Shown piece after piece: positions 17,229 to 26,299 of a stretch of 64,000 bases of DNA (the first letter of the stretch is position 1; each line of letters starts with the position of its first letter). The DNA comes from Planococcus donghaensis (GTDB taxonomy: Bacteria; Bacillota; Bacilli; Bacillales_A; Planococcaceae). The notes beneath the pieces were generated by a model. It saw nothing but the letters and a program-made list of their open reading frames with translations, had not been told where the DNA came from and did not search any database. The position numbers were made by a program, and so were the translations under genes. The stretch lies in assembly GCF_001687665.2 (NCBI RefSeq), contig NZ_CP016543.2, positions 2,170,001-2,234,000 on the forward strand. The letters are read 5' to 3'.

Positions 17229-18146
17229 TTAGATGAAAACTGCAAAAATGATCATCGAAACAAATAGAATGGTCATATAGTTCAATGAATAGATAAACAT
17301 TGTCTTCGCCCATTTCAAATCATCTGTCGCTTTAAATCCTCGAATCGCCAATACTAGCCACCCGATATTTAAAAGTGTAGCTAAGATGATAAAGCCTGTC
17401 CCAAGTTCCATTAATAGAAATGGCAGAGGGAAAAGCATTACAACCCATGCAAGCATCGATTTCTTTGTTCGGTGAAAACCTTTTATTACCGGTAGCATAG
17501 GAATATTCGCTGCACGATATTCTTCTGTTCGTTTCATAGCCAAGGCATAAAAATGCGGTGGCTGCCAAATGAACATAATCAAGAATAATGCCCAAGCACC
17601 CACTCCAAGTGTCGGTTCCACTGCAGCCCATCCGATTAGTGGTGGTACCGCACCAGAGATGCTTCCAACAATCGTATTGCTGACGTAACGTCTTTTTGAC
17701 CACATGGAATATAAAACGACATAAGCTAAAACTCCGGCAATTCCTAAAATACCAGCCGATACAGAAGCGGAGAACAAAAATATTTCGCCTATAACGATGA
17801 AAGAAATAGCTAGTGCAAAGACAGCTGATGGCTTGAATCTTCCTGTTACTGTAGGACGCCCTTTCTTACTTTCCATTAAAGGATCTATATCCGTATCAAT
17901 ATAGTTATTCATCGCTGCAGATCCTGCAATAATCAGCGCTGAACCGAAAATGGTGTAGACAAGGATATCCAGCTCATTAAGAAAATGTCTGTCGGAAAAC
18001 TGAAATGCGAGCCACAAACCTGTAAAGACTGTAATTAAATTAGAATTGACAATTCCAATCTTGATAAGTGCCAAAAAGTCTTTAAGAAATGTTGACGCTT
18101 CCGGTTCTTCGTGTGCATCTGCAGACATTGCCCGGCCATTTGACAT
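17229..18146 (-). CDS. ctaB: Protoheme IX farnesyltransferase (heme O synthase)
   Basis: CtaB attaches farnesyl to protoheme to give heme O, the precursor of heme A made by CtaA. The 305-residue UbiA-family membrane protein shows the prenyl-diphosphate motif NNYIDTDIDPLM, the second Asp-rich loop around WSKRRYVSNTIVGSISGAVPPLIGW, and nine hydrophobic segments. ATG at 18144-18146 follows AAAGGAGGGACTTAT; the open frame ten codons upstream is not used. It is the first gene of ctaBCDEF and divergent from ctaA. Confidence 0.95.
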   Translation of the reverse strand: MSNGRAMSADAHEEPEASTFLKDFLALIKIGIVNSNLITVFTGLWLAFQFSDRHFLNELDILVYTIFGSALIIAGSAAMNNYIDTDIDPLMESKKGRPTVTGRFKPSAVFALAISFIVIGEIFLFSASVSAGILGIAGVLAYVVLYSMWSKRRYVSNTIVGSISGAVPPLIGWAAVEPTLGVGAWALFLIMFIWQPPHFYALAMKRTEEYRAANIPMLPVIKGFHRTKKSMLAWVVMLFPLPFLLMELGTGFIILATLLNIGWLVLAIRGFKATDDLKWAKTMFIYSLNYMTILFVSMIIFAVFI

Positions 18147-18491
18147 ATAAGTCCCTCCTTTCAAAGTTGTAAGCATATTCCGCTAACCATAACTATATCT
18201 AAATTCCAGTTGTTTTTCTACATATAACTGAAATTTCCTGATAAAAGAGATGATTTTCACGTAATTGGTCTCACTCTATGCATCTCCTATCATACCTTAA
18301 CACTTACACTATTTTAAGATAGAAAAAAAATAGTTTTTGAACAGTTTGTGAAGCGGCAGTTATTATGTCCAAATCTTGAAAGTTTCTACTATTGTTGATT
18401 TCTCGTTGTATTATGTGGAAATATTCGCTATTATCGAGTATGCAGGTATACGAACGTTGAAAAGTTTTCTATAGAAAAAGTAGGTGGTATT
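18147..18491. promoter_or_regulatory. Divergent ctaB/ctaA control region
   Basis: This 345-bp AT-rich gap holds no gene. It must contain promoters for ctaA and ctaBCDEF. TTTGTGAAG at 18345-18353 resembles the ResD-binding motif I recall from ctaA and ctaB of B. subtilis, and a perfect 14-bp palindrome TTTTCTATAGAAAA (18465-18478) lies just before the ctaA ribosome site. I cannot assign -35/-10 boxes with confidence. Confidence 0.4.
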
Positions 18492-19412
18492 TTGCAGCAA
18501 AATAGATATATAAAATGGTTTGCCGTTGCGGCTACTATCGGCATGTTGTTAATCCTTCTCGGCGGCGCACTTGTCACTAAAACCGATAGCGGTATGGGTT
18601 GTGGGCGGAATTGGCCAGATTGTAATGGCAAACTAATTCCAGACAACATTACAACTGAAGTATTAATCGAATTTTCTCACCGCCTTGTTACTGGGGTTGT
18701 TGGAATATTAATCGTAATCTTAGCTGTATGGGCTTGGAGAAAATTTGGACATGTTCGAGAAACAAAATTTCTTGCGGTTATGGCTGTTTTCTTTTTAGTT
18801 TTGCAGGCGTTAATTGGTGCAGCCCAGGTGCTTTGGGGACAAGGTGATTTTATCCTCGCACTCCATTTTGGAATTTCCTTATTATCATTTGCCTCTATCT
18901 TGTTATTAACACTTCTAATTTTTGAAGTTGACCGAAAGTTTGATGCAGACCGAGTGCAAATTGGCAAAAAACTGCGTTTCCACACAATTGGAGTCGCTTT
19001 ATATTCTTACATCGTAGTTTATACGGGCGCTTTAGTTCGCCATACGAATTCTAGCCTTATTTGTTCTGATTGGCCTTTGTGCCGAAATGATACTTTTGCA
19101 TTCCCAAGCAATATGTACGAATGGGTCCAAATGGGTCATCGTGCAGCAGCTGGTTTGATCGTTGTTTGGCTAGGGTACATTGCTTGGCACGCGATTAAAC
19201 ATTATAAAGATCAACGTGTAATTTATTGGGGTTGGACAATTGCTTTTATCATCGTTCTTCTTCAAGCAACAACGGGTATGCTTGTAGTCTTGACGAAACT
19301 AAACTTAGTTGTCGCGCTACTTCATTCATTATTGATTTCAATGCTTTTCGGCTTATTATGCTATATGGTGTTATTAGTATCGCGAAGTCGAATTAAAGAT
19401 AGTTCTAAATAA
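18492..19412 (+). CDS. ctaA: Heme A synthase
   Basis: CtaA oxidises the C8 methyl of heme O to a formyl group, giving heme A for the caa3 oxidase. The 306-residue protein has eight membrane segments in two homologous halves with heme-ligand histidines (EFSHRLVTG, LHFGISLL, QMGHRAAAG, ALLHSLLI). It has the two extracellular cysteine pairs of the Bacillus type (CGRNWPDC and CSDWPLC). Start is TTG at 18492 after AGGTGG. It is transcribed away from ctaB and converges on pycA, the same arrangement as in B. subtilis. Confidence 0.95.
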   Translation: MQQNRYIKWFAVAATIGMLLILLGGALVTKTDSGMGCGRNWPDCNGKLIPDNITTEVLIEFSHRLVTGVVGILIVILAVWAWRKFGHVRETKFLAVMAVFFLVLQALIGAAQVLWGQGDFILALHFGISLLSFASILLLTLLIFEVDRKFDADRVQIGKKLRFHTIGVALYSYIVVYTGALVRHTNSSLICSDWPLCRNDTFAFPSNMYEWVQMGHRAAAGLIVVWLGYIAWHAIKHYKDQRVIYWGWTIAFIIVLLQATTGMLVVLTKLNLVVALLHSLLISMLFGLLCYMVLLVSRSRIKDSSK

Positions 19413-19449
19413 AAACAAGGTTGGCGCATAATGCGCCAACCTTGTTTTT
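19411..19449. terminator. Bidirectional terminator between ctaA and pycA
   Basis: A 19-bp perfect inverted repeat (19411-19429 with 19431-19449, core AAGGTTGGCGCAT) lies between the two convergent genes with A and T runs at its ends. Confidence 0.95.
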
Positions 19450-22400
19450 ATTTTTTCTCCATTTCGATCAATAGATCGCCTGTGGAAATGCCATCACTGG
19501 CAACTACATGAATGTCTTGAATCGTTCCATCAAACGGTGCTTGAACAGTTGTTTCCATTTTCATGGCTTCAGTCACAAGTAAATGATCGCCACGTTTTAC
19601 TTTGGCTCCTTTTTCTGTGAGCACTTTTAAAACAGTCCCTGGCATCGTCGCCGCTATATGACTTTCGTTTGTCGGATTAGCTTTTGGTTTTGCTGTGCTA
19701 TCCGCTTCTACTGTCATATCTTGAATGCTAACTTCACGAGGTTGACCGTTTAACTCAAAGTAAATGATGCGCGTTCCGTCTTTTTGCGGTTCGCCAATAG
19801 ACACCATCTTAACCATCAAAGTTTTCCCTTTTTCAATTTCCACTTCGATTTCTTCGCCTAATCTCATACCGTATAAGAATGTCAATGTATCTAGAACGGA
19901 CACATTCCCAAATTGAATATTGGTCGCTGTGTATTCATCGAATACTTTCGGATATAGGGCATAAGCTAAAATTTCATGGCTTGTTAAAGGACGTTCTAAT
20001 TTGTCGTATAAAGTCTTTTTAATTTCATCGAAATCTGCTGGTTCTAAAAGTTCACCTGGACGAACGGTAATTGGCTCACGTTCTTTCAAGATGACTTTCT
20101 GCAACTCTTCTGGGAATCCACCATGTGGTTGGCCAATATAGCCTTCAAAGAATTCGATAACTGATTCTGGGAAGTCAATTGTTTTCCCACGAGAAATTAC
20201 CGTTTCTTCATCTAGCTCGTTTTGCACCATGAACAGTGCCATGTCTCCTACTACTTTTGAAGAAGGTGTTACTTTTACAACATCTCCGAATAGCATGTTA
20301 ACGCGAGAATACATCGATTTAACTTCTTCCCAACGCAACCCTAACCCTACAGCTTTTGCTTGTTGCTGGAGATTGCTGTACTGTCCGCCTGGCATTTCAT
20401 GTTCATAAATCTCTGAATGCGGGCTATTCATGCCGCTTTCAAAATCAACATAGTACTTACGAACATCTTCCCAATAATGAGACATTTTTTCGAGATTTTT
20501 CACATCTGATCGAATTTCACGGTTACCACCGCTCATCGCGTAATGAAGCGAACTTGCACTTGGTTGTGATGTAAGTCCTGCCATCGACCCAAGAGCTGTA
20601 TCAACGATATCAACTCCAGCTTCAATTGCTTTCGAATACATATAAATCCCGTTACCACTTGTATCGTGTGTATGAAGATGAATTGGCAATGACACAGTAT
20701 CTTTAAGTTCAGAGACTAAACGATAGGCCGCTTCTGGTTTTAACAGACCAGCCATGTCTTTAATCGCTAAAATATGGGCACCTGCTGCTTCTAATTCTTT
20801 TGCCATATCTTTATAGTATTGCACCGTGTATTTGTCTCGACTCGGATCTAAAATATCTCCTGTGTAACAAATCGCAGCTTCTGCAATTTTGCCAGATTGA
20901 CGAACTTCATCAATCGCCACTTCCATACCTTTGATCCAGTTTAAACTATCGAATATGCGGAAAACATCGATTCCTGCATCTCCCGATTTACGAACAAATT
21001 CACGAATTACATTGTCTGGGTAATTTTTATAGCCTACTGCATTTGCACCACGGAACAACATCTGGAACAAGACATTCGGAATATCTTTACGAAGTTTGAT
21101 CAAACGCTCCCAAGGGTCTTCTTTTAAGAATCTGTAAGATACGTCAAAAGTGGCGCCTCCCCACATTTCAAGAGAAAACAAATCGTGTTGCAAACGGGCA
21201 GTTTCTTTCGCAATTTCAAACAAATCATGCGAGCGAACACGTGTAGCAAGCAACGATTGGTGCGCATCGCGGAATGTAGTATCCGTGATCAATACATCTT
21301 TTTGTTCGTGAATCCATTTAGTTAATCCATCTGCTCCTTGTGAGTCGAAAATCTGCTTCGTCCCGTTTGGTGCCGGAGCTAGTAGATCCACTTCTGGTTT
21401 ACGCGGAGCTGTATGGATTGGTTTGTTTTTCTTCTCAATGCCCGGGAAACCGTTGACCGTTACGTTACCGATATAGCTCAACAACTTAGTTCCACGATCT
21501 TGTCTCACTGGGAATATAAACAATTCTGGTGTTGTATCGATAAAGCTTGTATCAAATTCGCCTTTTATAAAGTTCTTATGTTTTACCACATTTTCTAAAA
21601 ATGGAATATTTGTTTTAATGCCACGGATTCGGAATTCTTGTAAATTACGGTCCATTTTAGCTGCAGCTTCCTTGAACGTTAATGCCCAAGTCGAAACTTT
21701 TACTAATAGTGAGTCATAATAAGGTGAGATTATTGCTCCTTGGAAACCATTTCCTGCATCCAAACGTACGCCAAATCCACCGCCTGAACGATACACCATC
21801 AGCTTTCCAGCATCCGGCATAAAATCATTTAATGGGTCTTCCGTAGTTACACGGGATTGAATCGCGAAACCAAATAATGGGATTTCACTTTGTTGGGGGA
21901 TTCCTACTTCTTCACTGTGAATCATATGTCCTCTAGCAATATGGATTTGTGCGTGAACAATATCGATTCCAGTAATCATTTCTGTAATGGTGTGCTCTAC
22001 TTGAATACGTGGATTTACTTCAATAAAATAAAATTCATCGTTCGCTACAAGAAATTCGACTGTGCCGGCATTTATGTAGTCAATATTTTTCATTAATTTA
22101 ACTGCGGCATCACAAATTTCGTTGCGCAATTCGTTACTAATTGAGTTAGAAGGAGCAATTTCTACAACCTTTTGATGACGGCGTTGAATTGAACAATCTC
22201 TTTCATACAAATGAATGACGTTACCTTCTGAATCGCCTAAAATTTGAACTTCAATGTGTTTAGGTTTTTCAACGAATTTTTCGACATACATTTCATCTGA
22301 ACCAAAAGCTGCTTTTGCTTCAGATTTTGCACGTTCGTAAGAGGATGCTAATTCTTCTTGAGATCTGACAATACGCATTCCGCGGCCTCCGCCGCCAAGA

Positions 22401-22888
22401 GATGCTTTAATCATTAATGGAAAACCTGCTGTTTTACTGAATTCTTCAACTTCCTCTAAAGACTCAACTGGGCCGTCTGTACCTGGAATAACTGGTATAC
22501 CAGCGGCAATTGCTTGAGTACGAGCTTTAACTTTGTCACCGAACATATCCAAGTGTTTTGAAGTAGGACCGATAAAGATGATATCTTCTTCTTCACAACG
22601 TCTTGCAAAATGCACGTTTTCCGATAAAAAGCCGTAGCCTGGATGAATTGCATCTACATTCGAATCTTTTGCAATACGGATAATATCTTCAATATCCAAA
22701 TACGCATCGATCGGCTTTTTGCCCTTACCTACTAAATAGGATTCATCAGCCTTATAGCGGTGAAATGAACCACTATCTTCTTGAGAATAAATTGCAACTG
22801 TTTGAATTTTCAGTTCTGTACAAGCGCGGAAAATCCGAATAGCGATTTCTCCGCGGTTGGCCACCAAGATTTTGTCAATCTTCTTCAC
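19448..22888 (-). CDS. pycA: Pyruvate carboxylase
   Basis: This biotin enzyme converts pyruvate, bicarbonate and ATP to oxaloacetate to replenish the citric acid cycle. The 1146-residue chain contains the biotin carboxylase domain (about 1-455, KASLGGGGRGMR, ERDCSIQRRHQK), the metal-dependent carboxyltransferase (about 530-800, TDTTFRDAHQSLLATR, HLHTHDTSGNG), the PYC_OADA region and the biotinyl carrier domain with the attachment site VTEAMKMET. The GTG at 22886-22888 is chosen because AAAGGGTG precedes it and it gives the B. subtilis length; a GTG four codons upstream overlaps the ribosome site. It follows ftsW by 15 nt and is likely co-transcribed. Confidence 0.97.
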   Translation of the reverse strand: MKKIDKILVANRGEIAIRIFRACTELKIQTVAIYSQEDSGSFHRYKADESYLVGKGKKPIDAYLDIEDIIRIAKDSNVDAIHPGYGFLSENVHFARRCEEEDIIFIGPTSKHLDMFGDKVKARTQAIAAGIPVIPGTDGPVESLEEVEEFSKTAGFPLMIKASLGGGGRGMRIVRSQEELASSYERAKSEAKAAFGSDEMYVEKFVEKPKHIEVQILGDSEGNVIHLYERDCSIQRRHQKVVEIAPSNSISNELRNEICDAAVKLMKNIDYINAGTVEFLVANDEFYFIEVNPRIQVEHTITEMITGIDIVHAQIHIARGHMIHSEEVGIPQQSEIPLFGFAIQSRVTTEDPLNDFMPDAGKLMVYRSGGGFGVRLDAGNGFQGAIISPYYDSLLVKVSTWALTFKEAAAKMDRNLQEFRIRGIKTNIPFLENVVKHKNFIKGEFDTSFIDTTPELFIFPVRQDRGTKLLSYIGNVTVNGFPGIEKKNKPIHTAPRKPEVDLLAPAPNGTKQIFDSQGADGLTKWIHEQKDVLITDTTFRDAHQSLLATRVRSHDLFEIAKETARLQHDLFSLEMWGGATFDVSYRFLKEDPWERLIKLRKDIPNVLFQMLFRGANAVGYKNYPDNVIREFVRKSGDAGIDVFRIFDSLNWIKGMEVAIDEVRQSGKIAEAAICYTGDILDPSRDKYTVQYYKDMAKELEAAGAHILAIKDMAGLLKPEAAYRLVSELKDTVSLPIHLHTHDTSGNGIYMYSKAIEAGVDIVDTALGSMAGLTSQPSASSLHYAMSGGNREIRSDVKNLEKMSHYWEDVRKYYVDFESGMNSPHSEIYEHEMPGGQYSNLQQQAKAVGLGLRWEEVKSMYSRVNMLFGDVVKVTPSSKVVGDMALFMVQNELDEETVISRGKTIDFPESVIEFFEGYIGQPHGGFPEELQKVILKEREPITVRPGELLEPADFDEIKKTLYDKLERPLTSHEILAYALYPKVFDEYTATNIQFGNVSVLDTLTFLYGMRLGEEIEVEIEKGKTLMVKMVSIGEPQKDGTRIIYFELNGQPREVSIQDMTVEADSTAKPKANPTNESHIAATMPGTVLKVLTEKGAKVKRGDHLLVTEAMKMETTVQAPFDGTIQDIHVVASDGISTGDLLIEMEKK

Positions 22889-22903
22889 ACCGCAGCACAC
22901 CCT

Positions 22904-24070
22904 TTACTTTTTCGATTTTTCGTATTTGTTGAACATGGAAACATTCATTAATACTCCCATAGATAAAGATAACAAAATTACAGAAGTTCCGCCATAGCTG
23001 ATAAAAGGAAGTGTTACTCCAGTTAATGGAATAATCCCAGTTAAGCCGCCTAAATTCACAAAAGATTGAATTCCAATCATGCTTGCAACACCTGCTGCAA
23101 GCATTCTAGCTAAAGGATCATGAGTCGTCATAGCAATCCAAAGCCCACGCAAAACAACAAACCCTAAACCACCTAAAACAAAAACCACACCCAATACCCC
23201 TAGCTCTTCAGCTATCACTGACATGATAAAGTCAGTATGCGGTTCTGGAAGGTATCCCAGCTTTTGAATCGATTGTCCAAGTCCCAATCCACTTAGTCCA
23301 CCAGAGCCAATTGCTAAATAGCCATTAACGATTTGAAAACCAAATCCCAATTCATCAGAAAACGGATTAAAGAAAGCATCTAATCGACCTAGACGTTTTT
23401 CAGTAAAAATTCGATCACCAGCAAAAATCATAAAAGGAATAATGATCATGGAAGCTGCTGCTACGAATACTGCAGAAAGTCGAATAAATGGTTTTAAACG
23501 AACCCCACTTGCCGACATGACCGATAAGCCGACTGCTCCAATAATCAACATGGAGCCAAGATCGGGTTCCAGAAATACTGAAAATAATACAAGCGTTAAA
23601 ATAATAACGGGAGGTATAATAGACTCGTTTAATTTATTTATAGTACCATTTTTGTATTTGTTAGCAAACACGCCAGATAAGTAAAGAATTATTCCGACCT
23701 TCGCCACTTCAGACGGTTGGATATTCGCAAACCCTAAGCTAATCCAACTTTTCGCGCCCCCAGCTGCAAAACCGATAAAATGAACCGCGATCAACCCGGT
23801 AAAGATAACGATTAAGATGGTTTTCATCATCCAGCGCTTTTTAAAATGTTTATACGGGAAAACGGCTGCCATCGCAAAAACTGGAAATGCAATTGCTAAG
23901 TTTATCAATTGTTGTATGTAGAATCGATCAGGCTCAGATCCATAATAATTGACCGACCAAGCCATACTAGAGCTGTAAATCATAATTAGTCCGAATATCG
24001 TTAAAGCTAAATAAGTAAAAAATAAAGGATAGTCAAAGTATTTTGCGTACTTCTTGATGTAAGATTTCAT
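22904..24070 (-). CDS. ftsW: Septal peptidoglycan polymerase FtsW
   Basis: FtsW is the SEDS-family glycosyltransferase that polymerises lipid II at the division septum. The 388-residue protein has ten membrane segments and the SEDS hallmark motifs AKSWISLGFANIQPSEVAKVG, EPDLGSMLII, PEPHTDFIMSVIAEELG and PFISYGGTSVI. The invariant catalytic Asp is in EPDLGS. Position between ylaN and pycA is as B. subtilis ylaO. ATG at 24068-24070 follows AAAAGAGGTATAAAA. RodA is less likely given this context. Confidence 0.93.
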   Translation of the reverse strand: MKSYIKKYAKYFDYPLFFTYLALTIFGLIMIYSSSMAWSVNYYGSEPDRFYIQQLINLAIAFPVFAMAAVFPYKHFKKRWMMKTILIVIFTGLIAVHFIGFAAGGAKSWISLGFANIQPSEVAKVGIILYLSGVFANKYKNGTINKLNESIIPPVIILTLVLFSVFLEPDLGSMLIIGAVGLSVMSASGVRLKPFIRLSAVFVAAASMIIIPFMIFAGDRIFTEKRLGRLDAFFNPFSDELGFGFQIVNGYLAIGSGGLSGLGLGQSIQKLGYLPEPHTDFIMSVIAEELGVLGVVFVLGGLGFVVLRGLWIAMTTHDPLARMLAAGVASMIGIQSFVNLGGLTGIIPLTGVTLPFISYGGTSVILLSLSMGVLMNVSMFNKYEKSKK

Positions 24071-24099
24071 TTTTATACCTCTTTTAATTTAATAGAATA

Positions 24100-24245
24100 A
24101 CAAGAAAAGCGCAGGCTGTTGTTTAGATTCCACGGGCATTAGAGGCTCTAGCAAAGCGGCATTCTTTGCCGCACAGCTAGAGTAGCTTATAACCCGAGAA
24201 TCTGGCAGCAAGAGCTAGACAACAAGAAAAGCGCAGACTGTTGTA
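24100..24245. repeat. Interspersed repeat unit, copy A, with a truncated second unit
   Basis: A ~122-nt unit begins AACAAGAAAAGCGCAG (24100-24123) and the same 24-nt start recurs with one mismatch at 24222-24245. Inside, CTCTAGC ... GCTAGAG encloses GCGGCA ... TGCCGC, a two-part hairpin around TTCTT. The layout matches the copy at 33263-33418 although the stem sequences differ. It carries no open reading frame. Confidence 0.7.
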
Positions 24246-24293
24246 AAGGTTCATTTTAAGTAACTAGGTGAATAAAATACTTCCCTTAAATTT

Positions 24294-24326
24294 CAAAAAA
24301 ACTCAAACAAAATTCGTTTGAGTTTT
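24294..24326 (-). terminator. Terminator of ylaN
   Basis: An 11-bp stem (AAAACTCAAAC with GTTTGAGTTTT) is followed on the minus strand by a T run, 3 nt past the ylaN stop. Confidence 0.9.
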
Positions 24327-24329
24327 AGA

Positions 24330-24611
24330 TCATTTATTTGTATACGCATCGTGAAGAATCGAAAGTTTCTTTTCTAGCGTATCCATTAAATTTTTTCCAG
24401 CCTCACGTTCGATTAGCCCTAGCTTAACCGCAAAATCAATTTCGCGTGATAGACCGAACATTTGGGTGTCCAGCACCTCTTCATATAAAGGACAAGATGG
24501 TAACGTTAAGTGATCCATTTGCACCTTGATTAATTGTTCGATTTTCTCTGCATCCGCTTTGAGGAGTTCTAAAGCCTTCAAATGGTATGTTTGTTCTTCT
24601 GTATGTTCCAT
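24330..24611 (-). CDS. ylaN: YlaN family (DUF1507) protein
   Basis: This 93-residue all-helical cytoplasmic protein matches YlaN, essential in B. subtilis under normal iron conditions and connected in recent work with Fur and iron homeostasis. Recognisable stretches are [50 protein letters not shown] and the C-terminal [16 protein letters not shown] at 24609-24611 follows GGGGGAGTCCTC. It lies just upstream of ftsW in the same orientation but has its own terminator. The iron link is family knowledge, not visible here. Confidence 0.93.
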   Translation of the reverse strand: MEHTEEQTYHLKALELLKADAEKIEQLIKVQMDHLTLPSCPLYEEVLDTQMFGLSREIDFAVKLGLIEREAGKNLMDTLEKKLSILHDAYTNK

Positions 24612-24780
24612 GAGGACTCCCCCATTTTTATGAGTTTTCTTCTCTATTTTCCTGTTTAAAGTGTATCTTTTACAAAGGGAAAATGCAAGCCTCTTAGACG
24701 AAAGAGATGAATCACTTTAGGAACTTGACACGAAAAGGTATACTATTAAAAGAGTAACTATCTAAATGGAGGGTTTACCC

Positions 24781-25287
24781 ATGGAATTTATCGTACCTTT
24801 TAAAGGTGAAGTGAAATTTAAATTGATTCTTGATCCAACTGTATGGATTTTTGACGACCGCAAATTGAATTTAGAGACATATTTTCAAGAAGAACGGATT
24901 GAAAAAGATGAGCTCGAAGAATACAAACGCGGGATGGGCGAACATTGGTCTCGAGAAATTATGGAAGGCAATGTTGTACCCCCTACTTTGAATTCAGAAA
25001 AAACATACAAGAGCAAAGAAAAAAAAGAAATGCTAACAGGCACTTTTGGCATCTTGTTTAAGCCATTCCTTTTAAATGCAGAACCTTTTGAACATGCAAA
25101 GCGGGTGGTCTTTGAGACATTGCACGGGGAGTTCGAGTTTCCGATTGAACATGCTGCACAATTAATATTTAAGTTTAGCGATCACGGAAAACCGTTAAAG
25201 GAAGATGGCCCTGTCCATGTGCTTCTTCCGGATGGATCAAATCAAGATAACCCCATTACCGATATCCAAGCCATCCGAGTCGAATAG
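24781..25287 (+). CDS. ylaL: YlaL-like conserved protein
   Basis: This 168-residue soluble protein corresponds by position and length to B. subtilis YlaL, sometimes described as peptidyl-prolyl isomerase-like without clear support. The sequence is polar and beta-rich at the N-terminus (MEFIVPFKGEVKFKLILDPTVWIFDDRK) and ends in short acidic strands. The start is ATG at 24781, because the ATG fifteen bases upstream is itself part of the AATGGAGGG ribosome site. It heads a plus-strand group with ylaI and a membrane protein. Function is unknown. Confidence 0.8.
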   Translation: MEFIVPFKGEVKFKLILDPTVWIFDDRKLNLETYFQEERIEKDELEEYKRGMGEHWSREIMEGNVVPPTLNSEKTYKSKEKKEMLTGTFGILFKPFLLNAEPFEHAKRVVFETLHGEFEFPIEHAAQLIFKFSDHGKPLKEDGPVHVLLPDGSNQDNPITDIQAIRVE

Positions 25288-25299
25288 GAGTGATAAAGC

Positions 25300-25503
25300 A
25301 TGCGAGTAAAATGCGTAATTTGCGATAAAATTGAAGAGTTAGTCGATGATACACTCCAGGCCAAGCGCCTGCGTAACAGACCTATTCATACCCATATGTG
25401 TGATGAATGCCACAATCGTATAACAGAGCGTACAAAAGAACGCTTAGCAACTGGGGACTTCCGCTTTTACCGAAGCTCTCGTAGCATTGAGGATGACTTC
25501 TGA
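25300..25503 (+). CDS. ylaI: YlaI family (DUF2197) zinc-ribbon protein
   Basis: This 67-residue protein carries two CxxC pairs, C5/C8 (VKCVICDK) and C34/C37 (HMCDECHN), consistent with one structural zinc. The tail RFYRSSRSIEDDF is characteristic of YlaI. ATG at 25300 follows AGGAGTGATAAAGC. Its stop codon overlaps the next start (TGATG), so it is translationally coupled to the membrane protein behind it. No function is assigned to the family. Confidence 0.87.
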   Translation: MRVKCVICDKIEELVDDTLQAKRLRNRPIHTHMCDECHNRITERTKERLATGDFRFYRSSRSIEDDF

Positions 25504-25952
25504 TGAAGCTCTTAAAAGGTCTCTGGATCGGATTTTGGAGCGGATTGATTTTAGGGCTTTTGCTAAAATGGGTTCAATCAGTTACCGGAGAACAAGTATA
25601 CACTCTCCTGTTAAATGTTGATTTTATTCCGATAATTGGAGATGTACAGTGGTCAGAGGTTACAGAGTTTATTTTCCATATGAGCATTTCTTTGGTTATT
25701 GGCATTGTTTTCGTGTTTTTAGCAAAACGACGAAAATATACATTCGGCCAATTGGTGATTCTTAGTTTGCTAATGTCCATTCCTTTTCCCTTCCTTTTCT
25801 TTTTGCTTGCAGACCTTGCCATCCATGCCGATGTACCAGCAGTTAATGACTGGAGTGCGTTTTTATATTGGGTCTTCGGCCATTTAACATATTCATTATT
25901 ATTACCAATTTTATACAAAACATTTGAACGCAAAAACGCTGTATCTCAATGA
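25503..25952 (+). CDS. Four-segment integral membrane protein of unknown function
   Basis: I do not recognise this 149-residue protein with confidence. It has four hydrophobic segments (about 5-22, 55-74, 84-104, 118-138) joined by short loops and a positively charged loop (AKRRKY), with a short C-terminal tail ERKNAVSQ. ATG at 25503 shares one base with the ylaI stop. The last codons lie in a palindrome that also encodes the C-terminus of the opposing ylaH, and the two reading frames overlap by 7 nt. It might be a member of the KbaA-like or YagU-like small membrane families; neither could be shown. Confidence 0.8.
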   Translation: MKLLKGLWIGFWSGLILGLLLKWVQSVTGEQVYTLLLNVDFIPIIGDVQWSEVTEFIFHMSISLVIGIVFVFLAKRRKYTFGQLVILSLLMSIPFPFLFFLLADLAIHADVPAVNDWSAFLYWVFGHLTYSLLLPILYKTFERKNAVSQ

Positions 25953-25965
25953 GATACAGCGTTTT
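25932..25965. terminator. Bidirectional terminator made of the last codons of two overlapping genes
   Basis: A 16-bp perfect stem (25933-25948 with 25950-25965) spans both stop codons. The plus-strand product ends NAVSQ and the minus-strand product ends NAVSH, a direct result of the palindrome. Confidence 0.9.
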
Positions 25966-26275
25966 CGCGTTTTTCACGCCATAGACGGATTTTGTAAAGA
26001 ATCAGTATAAGCGCTGCAATAACCAGCCCTTCAACAACCGGTAGGAAAAAGGCTAGAAATGTAAGCCCTAAACCACCAATTGCTAAAAATAGACCAATTG
26101 CTGCATTTTTTCCAAGTGATAACTTTTTAGCAAACCCTAACTTATATACAAAAGCCGAAAGCAGAAAAATTACCGCAAACAATGCGTATCCCGCCGCTTC
26201 AAAACTCGGCATACTTTGATATAAAATTCGAGCTACCGGATACATACTGTCATAGACAAAAGCTTGTTCGTCCAC
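25946..26275 (-). CDS. ylaH: YlaH-like membrane protein
   Basis: This 109-residue protein has three hydrophobic segments (about 26-47, 58-78 and 82-96) and ends in a basic tail (KIRLWREKRENAVSH). It matches YlaH of Bacillales by size, topology and position directly downstream of bipA. Start is GTG at 26273-26275, following GGAAGGATG at rather long spacing. Its reading frame overlaps that of the convergent membrane gene by 7 nt. Function is unknown; membrane location is inferred. Confidence 0.82.
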   Translation of the reverse strand: MDEQAFVYDSMYPVARILYQSMPSFEAAGYALFAVIFLLSAFVYKLGFAKKLSLGKNAAIGLFLAIGGLGLTFLAFFLPVVEGLVIAALILILYKIRLWREKRENAVSH

Positions 26276-26299
26276 GTATTATACATCCTTCCTATTCAC

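Noticed and set aside
24100..24245. Complete mobile element at the repeat
   Set aside because: No transposase, no long terminal inverted repeats and no clear target duplication; it is a small non-coding repeat.
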